Assembly (NCBI RefSeq): GCF_023073415.1
Contig: NZ_JADPJL010000076.1
Location: 1-42,619, forward strand
Length of the DNA stretch: 42,619 nt
Reading direction: 5' to 3'
Origin: Bradyrhizobium sp. 190
Lineage (GTDB): Bacteria > Pseudomonadota > Alphaproteobacteria > Rhizobiales > Xanthobacteraceae
Part shown: one piece after another, positions 7,129-15,388 of the stretch
How the letters are laid out: each line of letters opens with the position of its first letter
How positions within the stretch are numbered: position 1 is the first letter of the stretch
The notes under the pieces: generated by a model
Databases searched by the model: none
Told to the model about the DNA's origin: nothing
Seen by the model: only the letters and a program-made list of their open reading frames with translations
Program-made: the position numbers and the translations under genes

Positions 7129-7719
7129 ATGAGCAACCGCATTCTCGTGTTTTACGGCTCCTACCGGTCCGACCGCATGGGCATCCGGCTGGCGCAATTC
7201 GTCGTCGACGGGTTTGCCGCGCGCGGCGACGATGTTGAACTGATCGACGCCAAGGCGATCGGCCTGCCGATGCTGGATCGGATGTACAAGGAACATCCGA
7301 AAGGCGGCGCGCCGGCGGTGCTGGAAAAACTTGCCGAACAGATCCGCACCGCTGACGGCTTTGTCTTCGTGACCGGCGAATACAATTGGGGCATGCAGCC
7401 GGGGCTGAAAAACCTCACCGACCATTTTCTCGAAGAATGGTTCTGGCGCCCGGCTGCGATTGCGAGTTACTCCGCCGGCCGCTTCTCCGGCGCGCGCGCA
7501 GCGCTCGCTTGGCACGGCACGCTTTCGGAAATGGGCATGGTGGTGATTTCGAGTTCGATCGCGGTCGGGCCGATTGCGCAGACGCTGACCGAAGACGGCA
7601 AGCCAACTGGCGAGGGCGGCAAGGCGCTGTCGCACGCGTTTCCGCGCTTTGCGGATGATCTCGTGTGGTGGATGGAGGCGGCAAGAGCGCAGCGGGAAAA
7701 GAAGAAGCCGCCGTATTGA
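7129..7719 (+). CDS. NADPH-dependent FMN reductase family protein
   Basis: 196 aa, flavodoxin-like fold, probably a cytoplasmic NAD(P)H:FMN or quinone reductase. The N-terminal phosphate-binding loop reads GSYRSDRMG (residues 10-18) and the flavin-binding segment TGEYNWGMQPGLKNLTDH lies near 83-100. Length and motif order fit the FMN_red family. AGGTG lies just before the ATG. It stands alone between repeats. The physiological electron acceptor is unknown. Confidence 0.88.
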   Translation: MSNRILVFYGSYRSDRMGIRLAQFVVDGFAARGDDVELIDAKAIGLPMLDRMYKEHPKGGAPAVLEKLAEQIRTADGFVFVTGEYNWGMQPGLKNLTDHFLEEWFWRPAAIASYSAGRFSGARAALAWHGTLSEMGMVVISSSIAVGPIAQTLTEDGKPTGEGGKALSHAFPRFADDLVWWMEAARAQREKKKPPY

Positions 7720-7730
7720 GGGGGATGTGC

Positions 7731-7822
7731 GTAGGATGGGTGGAGCGAAGCGATACCCATCACTTTTCGCGATTTTCGCAGCTTGCAAATCGATGGGTAT
7801 CGCTGCGCTCTACCCATCCTAC
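7731..7822. repeat. REP-like palindromic element
   Basis: GTAGGATGGGTGGAGCGAAG at the left is answered by ...GCTCTACCCATCCTAC at the right, with GATACCCATC/GATGGGTATC inside. It lies 11 bases after the stop of the FMN reductase. Same terminal design (GTAGG...CCTAC) as the other elements here. Confidence 0.75.
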
Positions 7823-7978
7823 GAACTGCGCCATGCCGCGATTAGAGCGCAATGATGGCGGAAGCGCACCCATTTTTCGCCACGCCTGGACAGCAGATTG
7901 CATTTCGCCTGCCATCTTCCGCCTTCCTTCCCCGAGCCACCGCAGGCAGCTCATCCGCTCCCTGTACCGGAAAAACTG

Positions 7979-8335
7979 ATGTCGCCAATCAAAGTGCGCT
8001 GCGGTCTGCTTGTCGTTGCGGTTATGGCCGCGCTGGGCGGATCGGCCGCCGTCGCGCAGAATCTCGATCAAGGCAAGCCGGCGCCAAAGCTGTTTGCCGA
8101 AAGTTGCGTATCCTGTCATCGCAGCCCGCGTGGGCTCGCCAAGGGCCGCTTTCACCTCACGCTCTATCTTTTTCTGCAAAAACACTATTCCAGCGGTTCG
8201 AGTTCGGCCTGGGCGCTGACCTCCTATCTGGAATCCATCGACAGCGGAAAGCGCGGCGCGGCGAAGCCACAGGCCAAGACAGGCGCGTCGCGGTCTGGCT
8301 TGTTGCGTCCGCCGGCGGCGGTGCCGGCGCGATAG
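7979..8335 (+). CDS. Small secreted CxxCH (haem c-type) protein
   Basis: 118 aa. A signal peptide (CGLLVVAVMAALGGSAAVA-QN) is followed by LFAESCVSCHRSP, a classical CxxCH haem-attachment motif, about 43 residues in. Next comes FHLTLYLFLQKHYSSGSSS, ALTSYLESID and a basic tail. The folded part is too short for a standard class I cytochrome c and no clear methionine ligand is seen. It may be a mono-haem periplasmic protein or a degenerate cytochrome. The start at 7979 is chosen because the signal peptide begins there. Confidence 0.75.
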   Translation: MSPIKVRCGLLVVAVMAALGGSAAVAQNLDQGKPAPKLFAESCVSCHRSPRGLAKGRFHLTLYLFLQKHYSSGSSSAWALTSYLESIDSGKRGAAKPQAKTGASRSGLLRPPAAVPAR

Positions 8336-8458
8336 GCGGCCCGCGCGATCAGCCACGACTTGCTCACGGCTACGCTGCGAAATCTCCTCAGCCCGGCCAT
8401 CTTTTCGACCTTTGCCGGCCTAGCATCTTGGGCGTGTGTGTGGCGGGGAGTAACGACG

Positions 8459-8641
8459 ATGGTGGTGGCCGAGCTTAAGACCAAGGTGGAGAAGTACGAG
8501 ACGAAAGCCTCGCGCTGCGAACAGCAGGCGCGGGAAGCAACCGACAAGGCCGAGCAGAGCTTTTACGAGGTGCTGGCCGGTTATTACGGCAGCCTGGCGA
8601 CGGATTTTCGGAAGATCCTCGAGAAGCGAGTGATCGCGTAG
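8459..8641 (+). CDS. Small coiled-coil protein, function unknown
   Basis: 60 aa: MVVAELKTKVEKYETKASRC, then EQQAREATDKAEQSFYEVL, AGYYGSLATDFRKILEKR. Highly helical and charged, probably cytoplasmic. GGGGAG lies 8 bases before the ATG. The longer frame starting at 8360 lacks a ribosome site. The stop TAG is followed at once by repeat material. No family recognised. Confidence 0.65.
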   Translation: MVVAELKTKVEKYETKASRCEQQAREATDKAEQSFYEVLAGYYGSLATDFRKILEKRVIA

Positions 8642-8650
8642 GCGGCGCCA

Positions 8651-8688
8651 GAGTGGTCCCGGATGTCGCTAACGCTCATCCGGGCTAC
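8651..8688. repeat. Half REP-like element
   Basis: GAGTGGTCCCGGATGTCGCT...CTCATCCGGGCTAC. It matches the right halves of the elements at 11641 and 13643. Confidence 0.65.
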
Positions 8689-8691
8689 TTG

Positions 8692-9603
8692 CTAGGTCCG
8701 TCGTCCGGACATCGTCTTGCCCCGTTCCGCCAGTTTCACCATCACCTGCAGGGCGTGATTGGTCGGCGTGGGAATGCCGAGCTCGGCGCCCTTGCGCACC
8801 ACATAGCCGTTGAGAAAGTCGATCTCGCTGGGCTTGCCGCGCGCAAGATCCTGAGCGGTGGACGACATCTGGTTCGGCATGATGGCCGGGATGTTCAGGA
8901 TATGCGCGAGGAGATCGTCGCCGATTGATACGCCGCAGGCACGAGCGACCGTTGTCGCCTCCTGCACCGCGCGTGTCACGACATCGCGAGTGCCTTCGAC
9001 TTCCAGCATCGGTCCGTAGGAAATATCAGCCACGGCAGAAAGCGCGTTGAAGGCGCAGTTGATGATCAGCTTGCTCCACAGCGTCTTGTCGATGTCGTCG
9101 GCGATCGTGATGTGAATGCCGGCGGCCTGAAACATTTGCGCTAGCGCTTCGCTCGCGGCAGAGGCGCCGATGGCGAGGTCGCCGCCGCCGTGATGCCTGA
9201 CGTGGCCGGGCCCGGCCATCTCGCTGCCGACATAGACCACCACGGGAATGACGGCGTGGCCGGTGACTTCGCGCAGACGCGGCGCATTGTCGACGCCGTT
9301 CTGCAGGCTGAGAACGGATGTTTCGGGCCGCAGGTTTCCGGCGAGCGACCGGCCGGCTTGCTCGGTATCGGCCGACTTTACGCAAACCAGCACCAGATCG
9401 GGCGAGGCAAGGGCGGTTGTGTCGGTCGCGGCCTTGGCGGGCAGGTGGCCGTTGAAAGCCTTCGTATCCAGCAGCAGGCCATGGGCGTTGATGGCGTCGA
9501 CATGCGGCTGCCTGCCGATGAACGTCACGTCGTGTCCGGCCCGCAGCAGCAGTCCTCCATAGTAGCATCCGACCGCTCCGGCACCGACGATTGCCACTTG
9601 CAT
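8692..9603 (-). CDS. 2-dehydropantoate 2-reductase-like (PanE/ApbA family)
   Basis: 303 aa, full family length. The N-terminal Rossmann fold carries GAGAVGCYYGG (residues 7-17) for NADPH. The catalytic Lys lies in LWSKLIINCAFNALSA, and the C-terminal helical domain has the typical PSEIDFLNGYVV. The family makes D-pantoate for coenzyme A, but alphaproteobacteria carry several paralogues with other substrates, so the pantothenate role is only likely. AGGAG precedes the ATG. Divergent from the gene at 9761, with a 38-bp palindrome between. Confidence 0.85.
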   Translation of the reverse strand: MQVAIVGAGAVGCYYGGLLLRAGHDVTFIGRQPHVDAINAHGLLLDTKAFNGHLPAKAATDTTALASPDLVLVCVKSADTEQAGRSLAGNLRPETSVLSLQNGVDNAPRLREVTGHAVIPVVVYVGSEMAGPGHVRHHGGGDLAIGASAASEALAQMFQAAGIHITIADDIDKTLWSKLIINCAFNALSAVADISYGPMLEVEGTRDVVTRAVQEATTVARACGVSIGDDLLAHILNIPAIMPNQMSSTAQDLARGKPSEIDFLNGYVVRKGAELGIPTPTNHALQVMVKLAERGKTMSGRRT

Positions 9604-9677
9604 GCTTTTCTCCTGTTCGGCAGGCCCTGCCGCTAACTGGTTGGGCTCTCACCATTAATTGAGTGCGGGGAACTGCA

Positions 9678-9715
9678 TTGTTGCAATGCGATATCGTTAT
9701 ATCGCATTGCAACAA
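9678..9715. promoter_or_regulatory. Perfect 17-bp inverted repeat, probable operator
   Basis: TTGTTGCAATGCGATAT (9678-9694), CGTT, ATATCGCATTGCAACAA (9699-9715): every base pairs. It lies between divergent starts at 9603 and 9761, where a dimeric repressor could control one or both genes. It lacks a T-run, so a terminator is unlikely. The binding protein is unknown. Confidence 0.6.
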
Positions 9716-9760
9716 AAAGGGTGTAGCCTGCTGCTTCGAATCCTACCCCGGAGAATTGAA

Positions 9761-10036
9761 GTGCAGAAGACTTACCTATCCATCGCATGCGCCGCCCTGA
9801 TCTCGATTGCGGGCGTCACTGCCGGCTTTGCGGCGGAGTTGCCGGCCTATGAAACGAAGGGGCTGCCGATATCGGCGGTGCAGGTTCGCGTGCTTGGCGC
9901 CGCTGATGCCAGGGAACAATCGCCCGCGCTGACCTCCGCAGCCACTGCGCATCAACTGAGCGTCCTGACATCGCGGACGACACGGACGGCCGAGACGGCC
10001 GCGTCAGCCCCGACCACCGGTCGCGCCATTCGCTGA
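9761..10036 (+). CDS. Small exported protein, function unknown
   Basis: 91 aa from a GTG start: a signal peptide (QKTYLSIACAALISIAG, cleavage near GFAA-EL) followed by a short polar mature part with LPAYETKGLPISAVQVRVLG. GGAGAA lies six bases before the GTG. The longer frame from 9659 starts inside the palindrome region and is rejected. A strong terminator follows. Transcription probably starts at or just after the palindrome. No family recognised. Confidence 0.65.
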   Translation: MQKTYLSIACAALISIAGVTAGFAAELPAYETKGLPISAVQVRVLGAADAREQSPALTSAATAHQLSVLTSRTTRTAETAASAPTTGRAIR

Positions 10037-10063
10037 ACCGACAATCTCCAACGCCGCTTGAGC

Positions 10064-10093
10064 AAAAAGCCCGCGATCCGTCGCGGGCTTTTT
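10064..10093 (+). terminator. Intrinsic terminator
   Basis: AAAAAGCCCGCGA (10064-10076), TCCG loop, TCGCGGGCTTTTT (10081-10093). Perfect 13-bp stem with T-run. Confidence 0.92.
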
Positions 10094-10208
10094 GTCTTGA
10101 GCCGACCGGCCCCAGGGCCACGAACAACGCGCGGGTTCAGTGGTTCGGTGCCCGTACGGGGCGGGTTAACGGGTGTTCGCGCTGCCTTCTTTAAGGTAGC
10201 ATTGTCGC

Positions 10209-11615
10209 ATGAGCGAAACCGAGACCTTGTTTGCGGCGCTCCGTCAGTCGTCCGACGAAGCCGTTGTCGACATGCTTGAGCGTATGGTGCGGGATGCCCC
10301 GGATCATGCCTTGAACAAGATGAACGCGCTTGATCTCGCAGGCACGGCAGGCATCGACGAAGAGCGGGTCATCGCAGCACTGCTGAATGCGGTGGGGCTC
10401 GGCATGTTCGAGATGACATGGAACGTGATGTGCCCGAGCTGCGCCGGGGTTCTTTCCGCCAACAAGAGCCTGAAGACGCTGGATCGGGCGCAGTATAATT
10501 GCGCCTTCTGCGCCGCGGGCTATGAGACGACGCTCGATAATCTGGTCGAGGTGACCTTCACGGTAAGTCCGCGGGTGCGGAAGATCGCGGCCCATAATCC
10601 CGACGAACTATCCGCGGCCGAATATTATCGCCAGATCTTCTGGAGTTCGGCGATCGATCTTCCGGACGATCTGGAGAAGCTGCTGGACGAGGTCACGCTC
10701 GAAATCGTCGACTTGCCGGCAGGGGAGCGGGCCATCCTTTCCCTGCAGGTGCCGCAGGGTACGTTGATCATGTTCGATCCCGTGACGCATGCGGCCCAGT
10801 TCCTGGAGGTCAGCGGCGAAGAGACAAGCGAGCGCCAGAACCTGTCCGTGATCTTCAACAAGATCCAGGTTCCCGTCGACAGCGTTACTCTGCGCCCCGG
10901 ACCACTGCGCCTGGCGTTGGACAACCGCACCGACGGTCGCGTGTTGCCGGCGGTGTGGGTGGCGAATCCGGCGCTGGACGACCTCCTGAAGCGACGCAAG
11001 TCGGTTCTCACGGCAACGCGTCTCCTCACTAATCAGACTTTTCGCGATATCTATCGGACCGACACGCTAGCCATCGGCCAGCGCCTCAAGATCCTGAGTC
11101 TGACTTTCCTGTTCAGCGATCTCAAGGACTCCACCGAGCTCTATGAGCGCGTCGGTGACCTCACAGCCTTCGATCTCGTCAACGAGCATTTCAGGCTGCT
11201 GCAGGAGATTATCGCGTCCGAAAGAGGAGCGGTGGTGAAAACCATCGGCGATGCCATCATGGCGACCTTCGAGACGCCCGACCGCGCCATTGCCGCTGCG
11301 ATCCGCATGCGTGAGGCGATGAGCGATCTTGGCGCCGAGCGTCAGCATCAGAGCCTGCGCCTGAAGATGGGCATTCACGAAGGCTCATGCCTCGCGGTCA
11401 CGCTCAACGGCCAGCAGGACTATTTTGGCCAGACGGTCAATATCGCGTCGCGGGTCCAGGGCCTTGCGGCCTCACGCTCGATCGTGGTGACGGAACAGGT
11501 GGTGGAGAACGCGTATGCCCGGGCCCTGCTCGAGAGCAACGGGCTGAAGCCGGCGACGAGACGCGTGGCGCTGAGCGGCATCGCCGACAAGGTGTCGGTC
11601 TACGAGATTTCCTGA
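10209..11615 (+). CDS. Class III adenylate cyclase with DUF5939 domain
   Basis: 468 aa, soluble; probably makes cAMP from ATP. The N-terminal half (about 1-285) is a DUF5939-type region with two CxxC pairs (C75/C78 and C98/C101) that look like a zinc ribbon or redox site. The C-terminal half is a complete class III cyclase domain: metal-binding Asp304 (FLFSDLKDS) and Asp348 (KTIGDAIMA), Lys344 and Asp404 in the adenine-selecting positions, and transition-state Asn411/Arg415 (VNIASR). All catalytic residues are present. It could act as a homodimer sensing metal or redox state through the cysteines; that part is inference. Confidence 0.9.
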   Translation: MSETETLFAALRQSSDEAVVDMLERMVRDAPDHALNKMNALDLAGTAGIDEERVIAALLNAVGLGMFEMTWNVMCPSCAGVLSANKSLKTLDRAQYNCAFCAAGYETTLDNLVEVTFTVSPRVRKIAAHNPDELSAAEYYRQIFWSSAIDLPDDLEKLLDEVTLEIVDLPAGERAILSLQVPQGTLIMFDPVTHAAQFLEVSGEETSERQNLSVIFNKIQVPVDSVTLRPGPLRLALDNRTDGRVLPAVWVANPALDDLLKRRKSVLTATRLLTNQTFRDIYRTDTLAIGQRLKILSLTFLFSDLKDSTELYERVGDLTAFDLVNEHFRLLQEIIASERGAVVKTIGDAIMATFETPDRAIAAAIRMREAMSDLGAERQHQSLRLKMGIHEGSCLAVTLNGQQDYFGQTVNIASRVQGLAASRSIVVTEQVVENAYARALLESNGLKPATRRVALSGIADKVSVYEIS

Positions 11616-11640
11616 CGTAGCGGTGGTCAAGGCGAGCCAG

Positions 11641-11712
11641 TAGCCCGGATGAGCGAAGCGATCCGGGGCGCTGCTGGAGTGGTCCCGGATATCGCTCCAC
11701 TCATCCGGGTTA
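11641..11712. repeat. REP-like palindromic element
   Basis: TAGCCCGGATGAGCGAAGCG at the left, GGATATCGCTCCACTCATCCGGG at the right. It lies 25 bases after the cyclase stop. Confidence 0.7.
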
Positions 11713-11863
11713 ATTCCTGTGACACAATCATCACACTCGAACCGAATTGCGCTGTGGAAACCGTGGCTGATCGCGTCCGGCCACGCTTCCGCCCGGATTC
11801 GGTCCCGCCATGGCCGCGTGTTGGTTTTCGGCTTGGGCTGGGGCGCGAGCGGGGGATTGCAAC

Positions 11864-12457
11864 ATGTCTTCCATTGGCTGCACCAGTACTTCGTGTGTCG
11901 ACGTCAGAGCAGGCCGTACACAATTTGAAGCGCCGTTAATCCCGGCCGCGCGTGCAGGGAAATTCATACGGTTGCTTGCCGTCACGCTCGGAGCCGCATC
12001 GCTTGCGGCCTGCGCGCAATCCTCGGTCGTCACCCAGAAATCCGAACTTCGCGCCAGCCGGCAGGCGTCGGTGGACCAAGATCGAACGACATCGTCCATG
12101 ATGAAAAGGCGCGTGGCTGCCGTCAGAAAGCATACCCGGGTCGCGTCGCGCAGGGATGCAGGCGGCAACAAGACGCCCTCGCATGGGGTTGCCAGCTTCT
12201 ACACCGAGGGCACGAAGACCGCGAGCGGCGAAAAGTTCAACACCCTCGACATGACCGCCGCCCATCCGACGTTGCCCTTCGGCACCAAGTTGCGCGTGAC
12301 GAACGTCGCGAGCGGCCAGTCAGTAACGGTACGGGTCAATGACCGCGGTCCCTATATTCGGGGGCGTGTTGTCGACGTCTCCTATTCCGCGGCCGACGCG
12401 CTGGGAATGGTGGGGAAGGGTGTTGCCAAGGTCAAACTTGATGTCGTCAGTGAGTAG
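11864..12457 (+). CDS. rlpA: RlpA-like septal lytic transglycosylase lipoprotein
   Basis: 197 aa. A lipobox LAAC places the lipidated Cys near residue 50, followed by a polar linker and a double-psi beta-barrel domain of about 90 residues. This carries GVASFYTEG, TASGEKF, AAHPTLPFGT, VRVNDRGPY and RVVDVSYSAA, the RlpA signature with the catalytic Asp in VNDRG. The family cleaves denuded glycan at the septum. The C-terminal SPOR domain of E. coli RlpA is absent, as in many alphaproteobacterial forms. The start at 11864 follows GGGGGA, but it gives an unusually long n-region before the signal helix, so the true start could be further in. Confidence 0.88.
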   Translation: MSSIGCTSTSCVDVRAGRTQFEAPLIPAARAGKFIRLLAVTLGAASLAACAQSSVVTQKSELRASRQASVDQDRTTSSMMKRRVAAVRKHTRVASRRDAGGNKTPSHGVASFYTEGTKTASGEKFNTLDMTAAHPTLPFGTKLRVTNVASGQSVTVRVNDRGPYIRGRVVDVSYSAADALGMVGKGVAKVKLDVVSE

Positions 12458-12460
12458 TGA

Positions 12461-12561
12461 GTAGGGCGGATTAGCCGTAAGGCGTAATCCGCCGTCTTTG
12501 CGCAACAGCAAGCCGTGGATATGAATCCGCAATGGCGGATTACGCTTTCGCTAATCCGCCC
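12461..12561. repeat. REP-like palindromic element overlapping the hisC 3' end
   Basis: GTAGGGCGGATTAGCCGTAA at the left and ...GGATTACGCTTTCGCTAATCCGCCCTC at the right. It provides the last residues and stop codon of hisC on the minus strand. Confidence 0.75.
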
Positions 12562-13625
12562 TCCGGGCTGCCCAGGATGTCCGACAGGGCCGACAGCAGC
12601 CGGTCGATCTGCTCGTCGGTGCCTACGGTGATCCGCAGATAGGCGGAGATACGAGGCGCAGAAAAATGGCGGACGATCACCGCCCGCTGGCGCAGCGCGC
12701 TCGCCAGCGCCGCGCCCTCACGCGCCGGATGACGTGCGAAGACGAAGTTCGCGGAGGACGGCAGCACGTCGAAGCCGAGCCCCACCAGACCGCGGTTTAG
12801 CCGCTCCCGGCCTTCGATCACGCGCGTGCGGCTCTGTTGAAAATAGGCTTCGTCCTCCAAGGAAGCGATGGCGCCGGCCTGGGCGGGCCGGCCAAGAGGA
12901 TAGGAGTTGAAGCTGTCCTTCACCCGGGTGAGCGCCTCGATCAGGTCGGCGTCGCCGATCGCATAGCCAACCCGCAAGCCAGCCAGCGCCCGGGACTTGG
13001 ACATGGTTTGAACGACCAGAAGGTTCGGGTGGGAGGCGACCAGCGGTATCGCGGTCTCGGCGCCGAAATCGACATAGGCCTCGTCGATGACAACAGGAAC
13101 GTCAGGATGTTCCTTCAGCAGGGTAACGATCTCGGCCCGTGACAGCGCAATTCCTGTTGGCGCGTTCGGATTGGGTACGATGAGCGCGCCGGCCGGCCGG
13201 CGATAATCGGAACTGCGGATTCGCATGGCCTGATCGAGCGGGACGGTTTCGTAGGCGATGCCGAACAGGCGGCAATAGACCGGGTAGAAACTGTAGGTGA
13301 TATCAGGGAAGAGCAGTGGGGCATCATGCTTCAGCAGTGCGGCGAAGGCGTGCGCCAGCACCTCGTCCGAGCCATTGCCGACGAACACTTGCTCAGGTCG
13401 CACCTGGTGGTAGGTGGCCAAGGCGGCCCGCAGCGCTGACGCCTGCGGGTCCGGATATAGACGCAGCGTATCAGTCGCCTCGCCGCGAATGGCTTCCAGC
13501 ACGCCTGGGGAAGGACCAAACGGACTTTCATTGGTGTTGAGCTTGACCAGCTCCGCCATGCGGGGCTGTTCGCCCGGCACATAGGGTTTCAGGTCGTGCG
13601 TCAAGCTGCTCCAGAAACGGCTCAT
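12540..13625 (-). CDS. hisC: Histidinol-phosphate aminotransferase
   Basis: 361 aa, fold type I PLP aminotransferase converting imidazole-acetol phosphate plus glutamate to histidinol phosphate. Visible are KLNTNESPFGPS (N-terminal substrate motif), NGSDEVL, PNPNAPTG, DEAYVDF and the PLP lysine K210 in MSKSRALAGLRVGYA. AGGAC precedes the ATG at 13625; a much longer in-frame extension to 14300 only shadows pdxY. The final residues GGLAKA and the TAA are encoded by the REP element at 12461. Alphaproteobacteria often have two hisC copies, and this may be the one outside the his operon; activity on aromatic substrates is possible. Confidence 0.9.
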   Translation of the reverse strand: MSRFWSSLTHDLKPYVPGEQPRMAELVKLNTNESPFGPSPGVLEAIRGEATDTLRLYPDPQASALRAALATYHQVRPEQVFVGNGSDEVLAHAFAALLKHDAPLLFPDITYSFYPVYCRLFGIAYETVPLDQAMRIRSSDYRRPAGALIVPNPNAPTGIALSRAEIVTLLKEHPDVPVVIDEAYVDFGAETAIPLVASHPNLLVVQTMSKSRALAGLRVGYAIGDADLIEALTRVKDSFNSYPLGRPAQAGAIASLEDEAYFQQSRTRVIEGRERLNRGLVGLGFDVLPSSANFVFARHPAREGAALASALRQRAVIVRHFSAPRISAYLRITVGTDEQIDRLLSALSDILGSPEGGLAKA

Positions 13626-13642
13626 TTTTTGTCCTGCGGATA

Positions 13643-13720
13643 GTAGCCCGGATGGAGCGAAGCGAAATCCGGGGTGGTGTTGGAGTGATCCCGGATTGCG
13701 CTGCGCTTCATCCGGGCTAC
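13643..13720. repeat. REP-like palindromic element between pdxY and hisC
   Basis: GTAGCCCGGATGGAGCGAAG at the left and GCTTCATCCGGGCTAC at the right. Its right end contains the pdxY stop codon (minus strand TAG at 13719-13717). Confidence 0.78.
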
Positions 13721-14565
13721 GGGCTGATCGCGATACATTCGAACTGGCGCTGCGGGTGGACGAGCAGTTCGGCGCTCTCGACGATGCGCATTTCTTCGGT
13801 GCCGGCGCCCGCGGTGCGTTCCAGCACGGCGAAGATGGCTGACGCGGCGTGGCTGAGCGCATCCGGTGTGTCGGCGCCACGGACGCGCGCGGCGACCAAG
13901 AGCGCGGCAAACAGATCGCCGGTGCCGTTCGGGCTGATCGGCAGTTTTGGCGTGCGCACGCGAAAGGATCTCGTGCGCTCGACGGCCAGCGTCTCGATCT
14001 CGCCTTCCGGGGTATCGGCAAGCTCGGCGCTGGTGATGACGACCGTCCCGCGCGCCATGAACGCGCGCGCCGCCTTGAGCACCTGATCGATCGCAGCAGT
14101 CTTCGCCCCGCACAGCCATTCGAACTCGAAATGATTGGGCGTGATGATATCGGCAAGCGGACACAGAAGATCGCGCACCAGCGGCGGGATGTCGGCGTGG
14201 ACGAACAGCCCGCGGTCGCGATCCCCGAGCACGGGGTCGCAGCAATAGAGTAGTGCGGGATTTTTGGCCTTGGCGCGCGCGACGAAGTCCGCGACCACAT
14301 CGGCGTTGTCGGCCGAGCCGAGATAGCCGGACAGGATCATCGTGGCGGTATCGACCGCGCCGCGCTCCTCGATGCCGCGCAGGAGATCGGCCACGAGTTC
14401 TGCATCGAGCACCCGGCCGCGGATGGTCGGGTAACCGGGCCGGTTGCTCAACAACGTGGTCGGCACCGCCACCACGTCGATCCCATGCATCTGCATGGGA
14501 AAGACCGCGGCGCTGTTGCCGACATGGCCGTAAGCGACCTGCGACTGGATAGAAATCACGTTCAT
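13717..14565 (-). CDS. pdxY: Pyridoxal kinase
   Basis: 282 aa, ribokinase superfamily, phosphorylating pyridoxal (vitamin B6 salvage). It starts MNVISIQSQVAYGHVGNSAA, the usual PdxK/PdxY beginning. It then has FPMQMHGIDV, STTL-like PTTLLSNRPGY, CDPVLGD, ITPNHFEFEWL and the anion-hole/catalytic NGTGDLF with the base Asp. The ATG at 14565 matches family starts; an extension to 14622 does not. It is followed on the same strand by hisC, a PLP enzyme, with a REP element between them; the shared cofactor is suggestive only. Confidence 0.92.
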   Translation of the reverse strand: MNVISIQSQVAYGHVGNSAAVFPMQMHGIDVVAVPTTLLSNRPGYPTIRGRVLDAELVADLLRGIEERGAVDTATMILSGYLGSADNADVVADFVARAKAKNPALLYCCDPVLGDRDRGLFVHADIPPLVRDLLCPLADIITPNHFEFEWLCGAKTAAIDQVLKAARAFMARGTVVITSAELADTPEGEIETLAVERTRSFRVRTPKLPISPNGTGDLFAALLVAARVRGADTPDALSHAASAIFAVLERTAGAGTEEMRIVESAELLVHPQRQFECIAISP

Positions 14566-14675
14566 GCGGACAATTCTGGGGAATAGTGGGTTGCAGGGAA
14601 GGGAACCTTCCGAGGTTAACACATTGGTTATTTGTTTGCGGGCATTTTCACGACCTCATTAAACAGGGAGGCACC

Positions 14676-14945
14676 ATGTCTGACGTCACCATTCCCGGCG
14701 GCCGGATTCGTTCTTTCGTCGAGCGCATCGAGAACATCGACACCGAATTGGCTGAACTGAACGAGCAGAAGAAGGAAGTGTTTTCGGAGGCCAAGGGCGA
14801 AGGCTTCGATGTGAAGATCCTCAGGGAGATCATTAAGCTGCGGAAGCAGGATCAGGACGAGCGCGACGAGCGCGAAAGCCTGCTCGACCTCTACATGCGG
14901 GCAATGGAAACCGCACCGCCGGAGAAGACCGCGAAGGCGGCCTGA
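14676..14945 (+). CDS. gapR: GapR / DUF2312 nucleoid-associated protein
   Basis: 89 aa, the same length as Caulobacter GapR. It begins MSDVTIPGGRIRSFVERIEN, then a long charged helix (LAELNEQKKEVFSEAKGEGF, DVKILREIIKLRKQ) and RDERESLLDLYMRAM. GapR binds AT-rich, overtwisted DNA and helps topoisomerases during replication and transcription. AGGGAGG precedes the ATG. The longer frame from 14586 is rejected. Confidence 0.88.
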   Translation: MSDVTIPGGRIRSFVERIENIDTELAELNEQKKEVFSEAKGEGFDVKILREIIKLRKQDQDERDERESLLDLYMRAMETAPPEKTAKAA

Positions 14946-14962
14946 GGCGAAGCAACGAGCGA

Positions 14963-15039
14963 GTAGGGTGGGTCAGCGTAAGCGTAACCCACCGACTTGT
15001 CGCGAGAGAGCGGCGGATTACCACTTCGGCTAATCCGCC
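14963..15039. repeat. Chimeric REP-like element
   Basis: The left hairpin GGTGGGTCAGCGTAAGCGTAACCCACC and the right hairpin GCGGATTA...TAATCCGC come from two sub-families. It therefore looks like a hybrid of two elements and not one palindrome. Confidence 0.6.
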
Positions 15040-15063
15040 GCACACGCTTGCTGCAAACGAGGA

Positions 15064-15237
15064 TCACTTGAACAGCGCGAAATAGATTACGTAGAGCCAG
15101 CCCAGGATGCCATGGATGATCGCCCAGAGGATCGAGTGGTTGTTGGTATAGGAGATCGCGATGGCGAGTGCCGAGCCAAAACCCACGCCGTATTTCGCGC
15201 CCTCGACGCGAACCCCGTAATATCGATTTCCGTTCAT
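15064..15237 (-). CDS. 57-aa conserved-type inner-membrane protein
   Basis: 57 aa: MNGNRYYGVRVEGAKYGVGF, then a hydrophobic stretch GSALAIAISYTNNHSILWAI and IHGILGWLYVIYFALFK. It has two short hydrophobic helices and the IIHGILGWLYVIYF pattern seen in small proteins of many bacteria (from memory). GGAAGG lies just before the ATG. It is very short, but start, ribosome site and composition agree. Function unknown. Confidence 0.75.
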   Translation of the reverse strand: MNGNRYYGVRVEGAKYGVGFGSALAIAISYTNNHSILWAIIHGILGWLYVIYFALFK

Positions 15238-15388
15238 GGCGATCCTTCCTGTGACCAGGATGCGCTAGTGTAACCCGTCGGCACGCCGCCCGTGAACGGC
15301 GAATGCGCGGCCCTGATACGCCGATGCGCTCGTCAGCCTTGCGTGGGCGTGGGTTGAACCGCTGTGCGGGCCAAGTTAAGCGTCCGCG

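Noticed and set aside
9669..9698. EcfG promoter before the gene at 9761
   Set aside because: GGAAC and CGTT are present but 21 bases apart, outside the 16-17 base spacing; the CGTT is the loop of the palindrome.
13626..14300. N-terminal extension of hisC through the pdxY region
   Set aside because: The extended part is a Ser/Arg-rich shadow of pdxY; hisC has its own ribosome site and normal family start at 13625.
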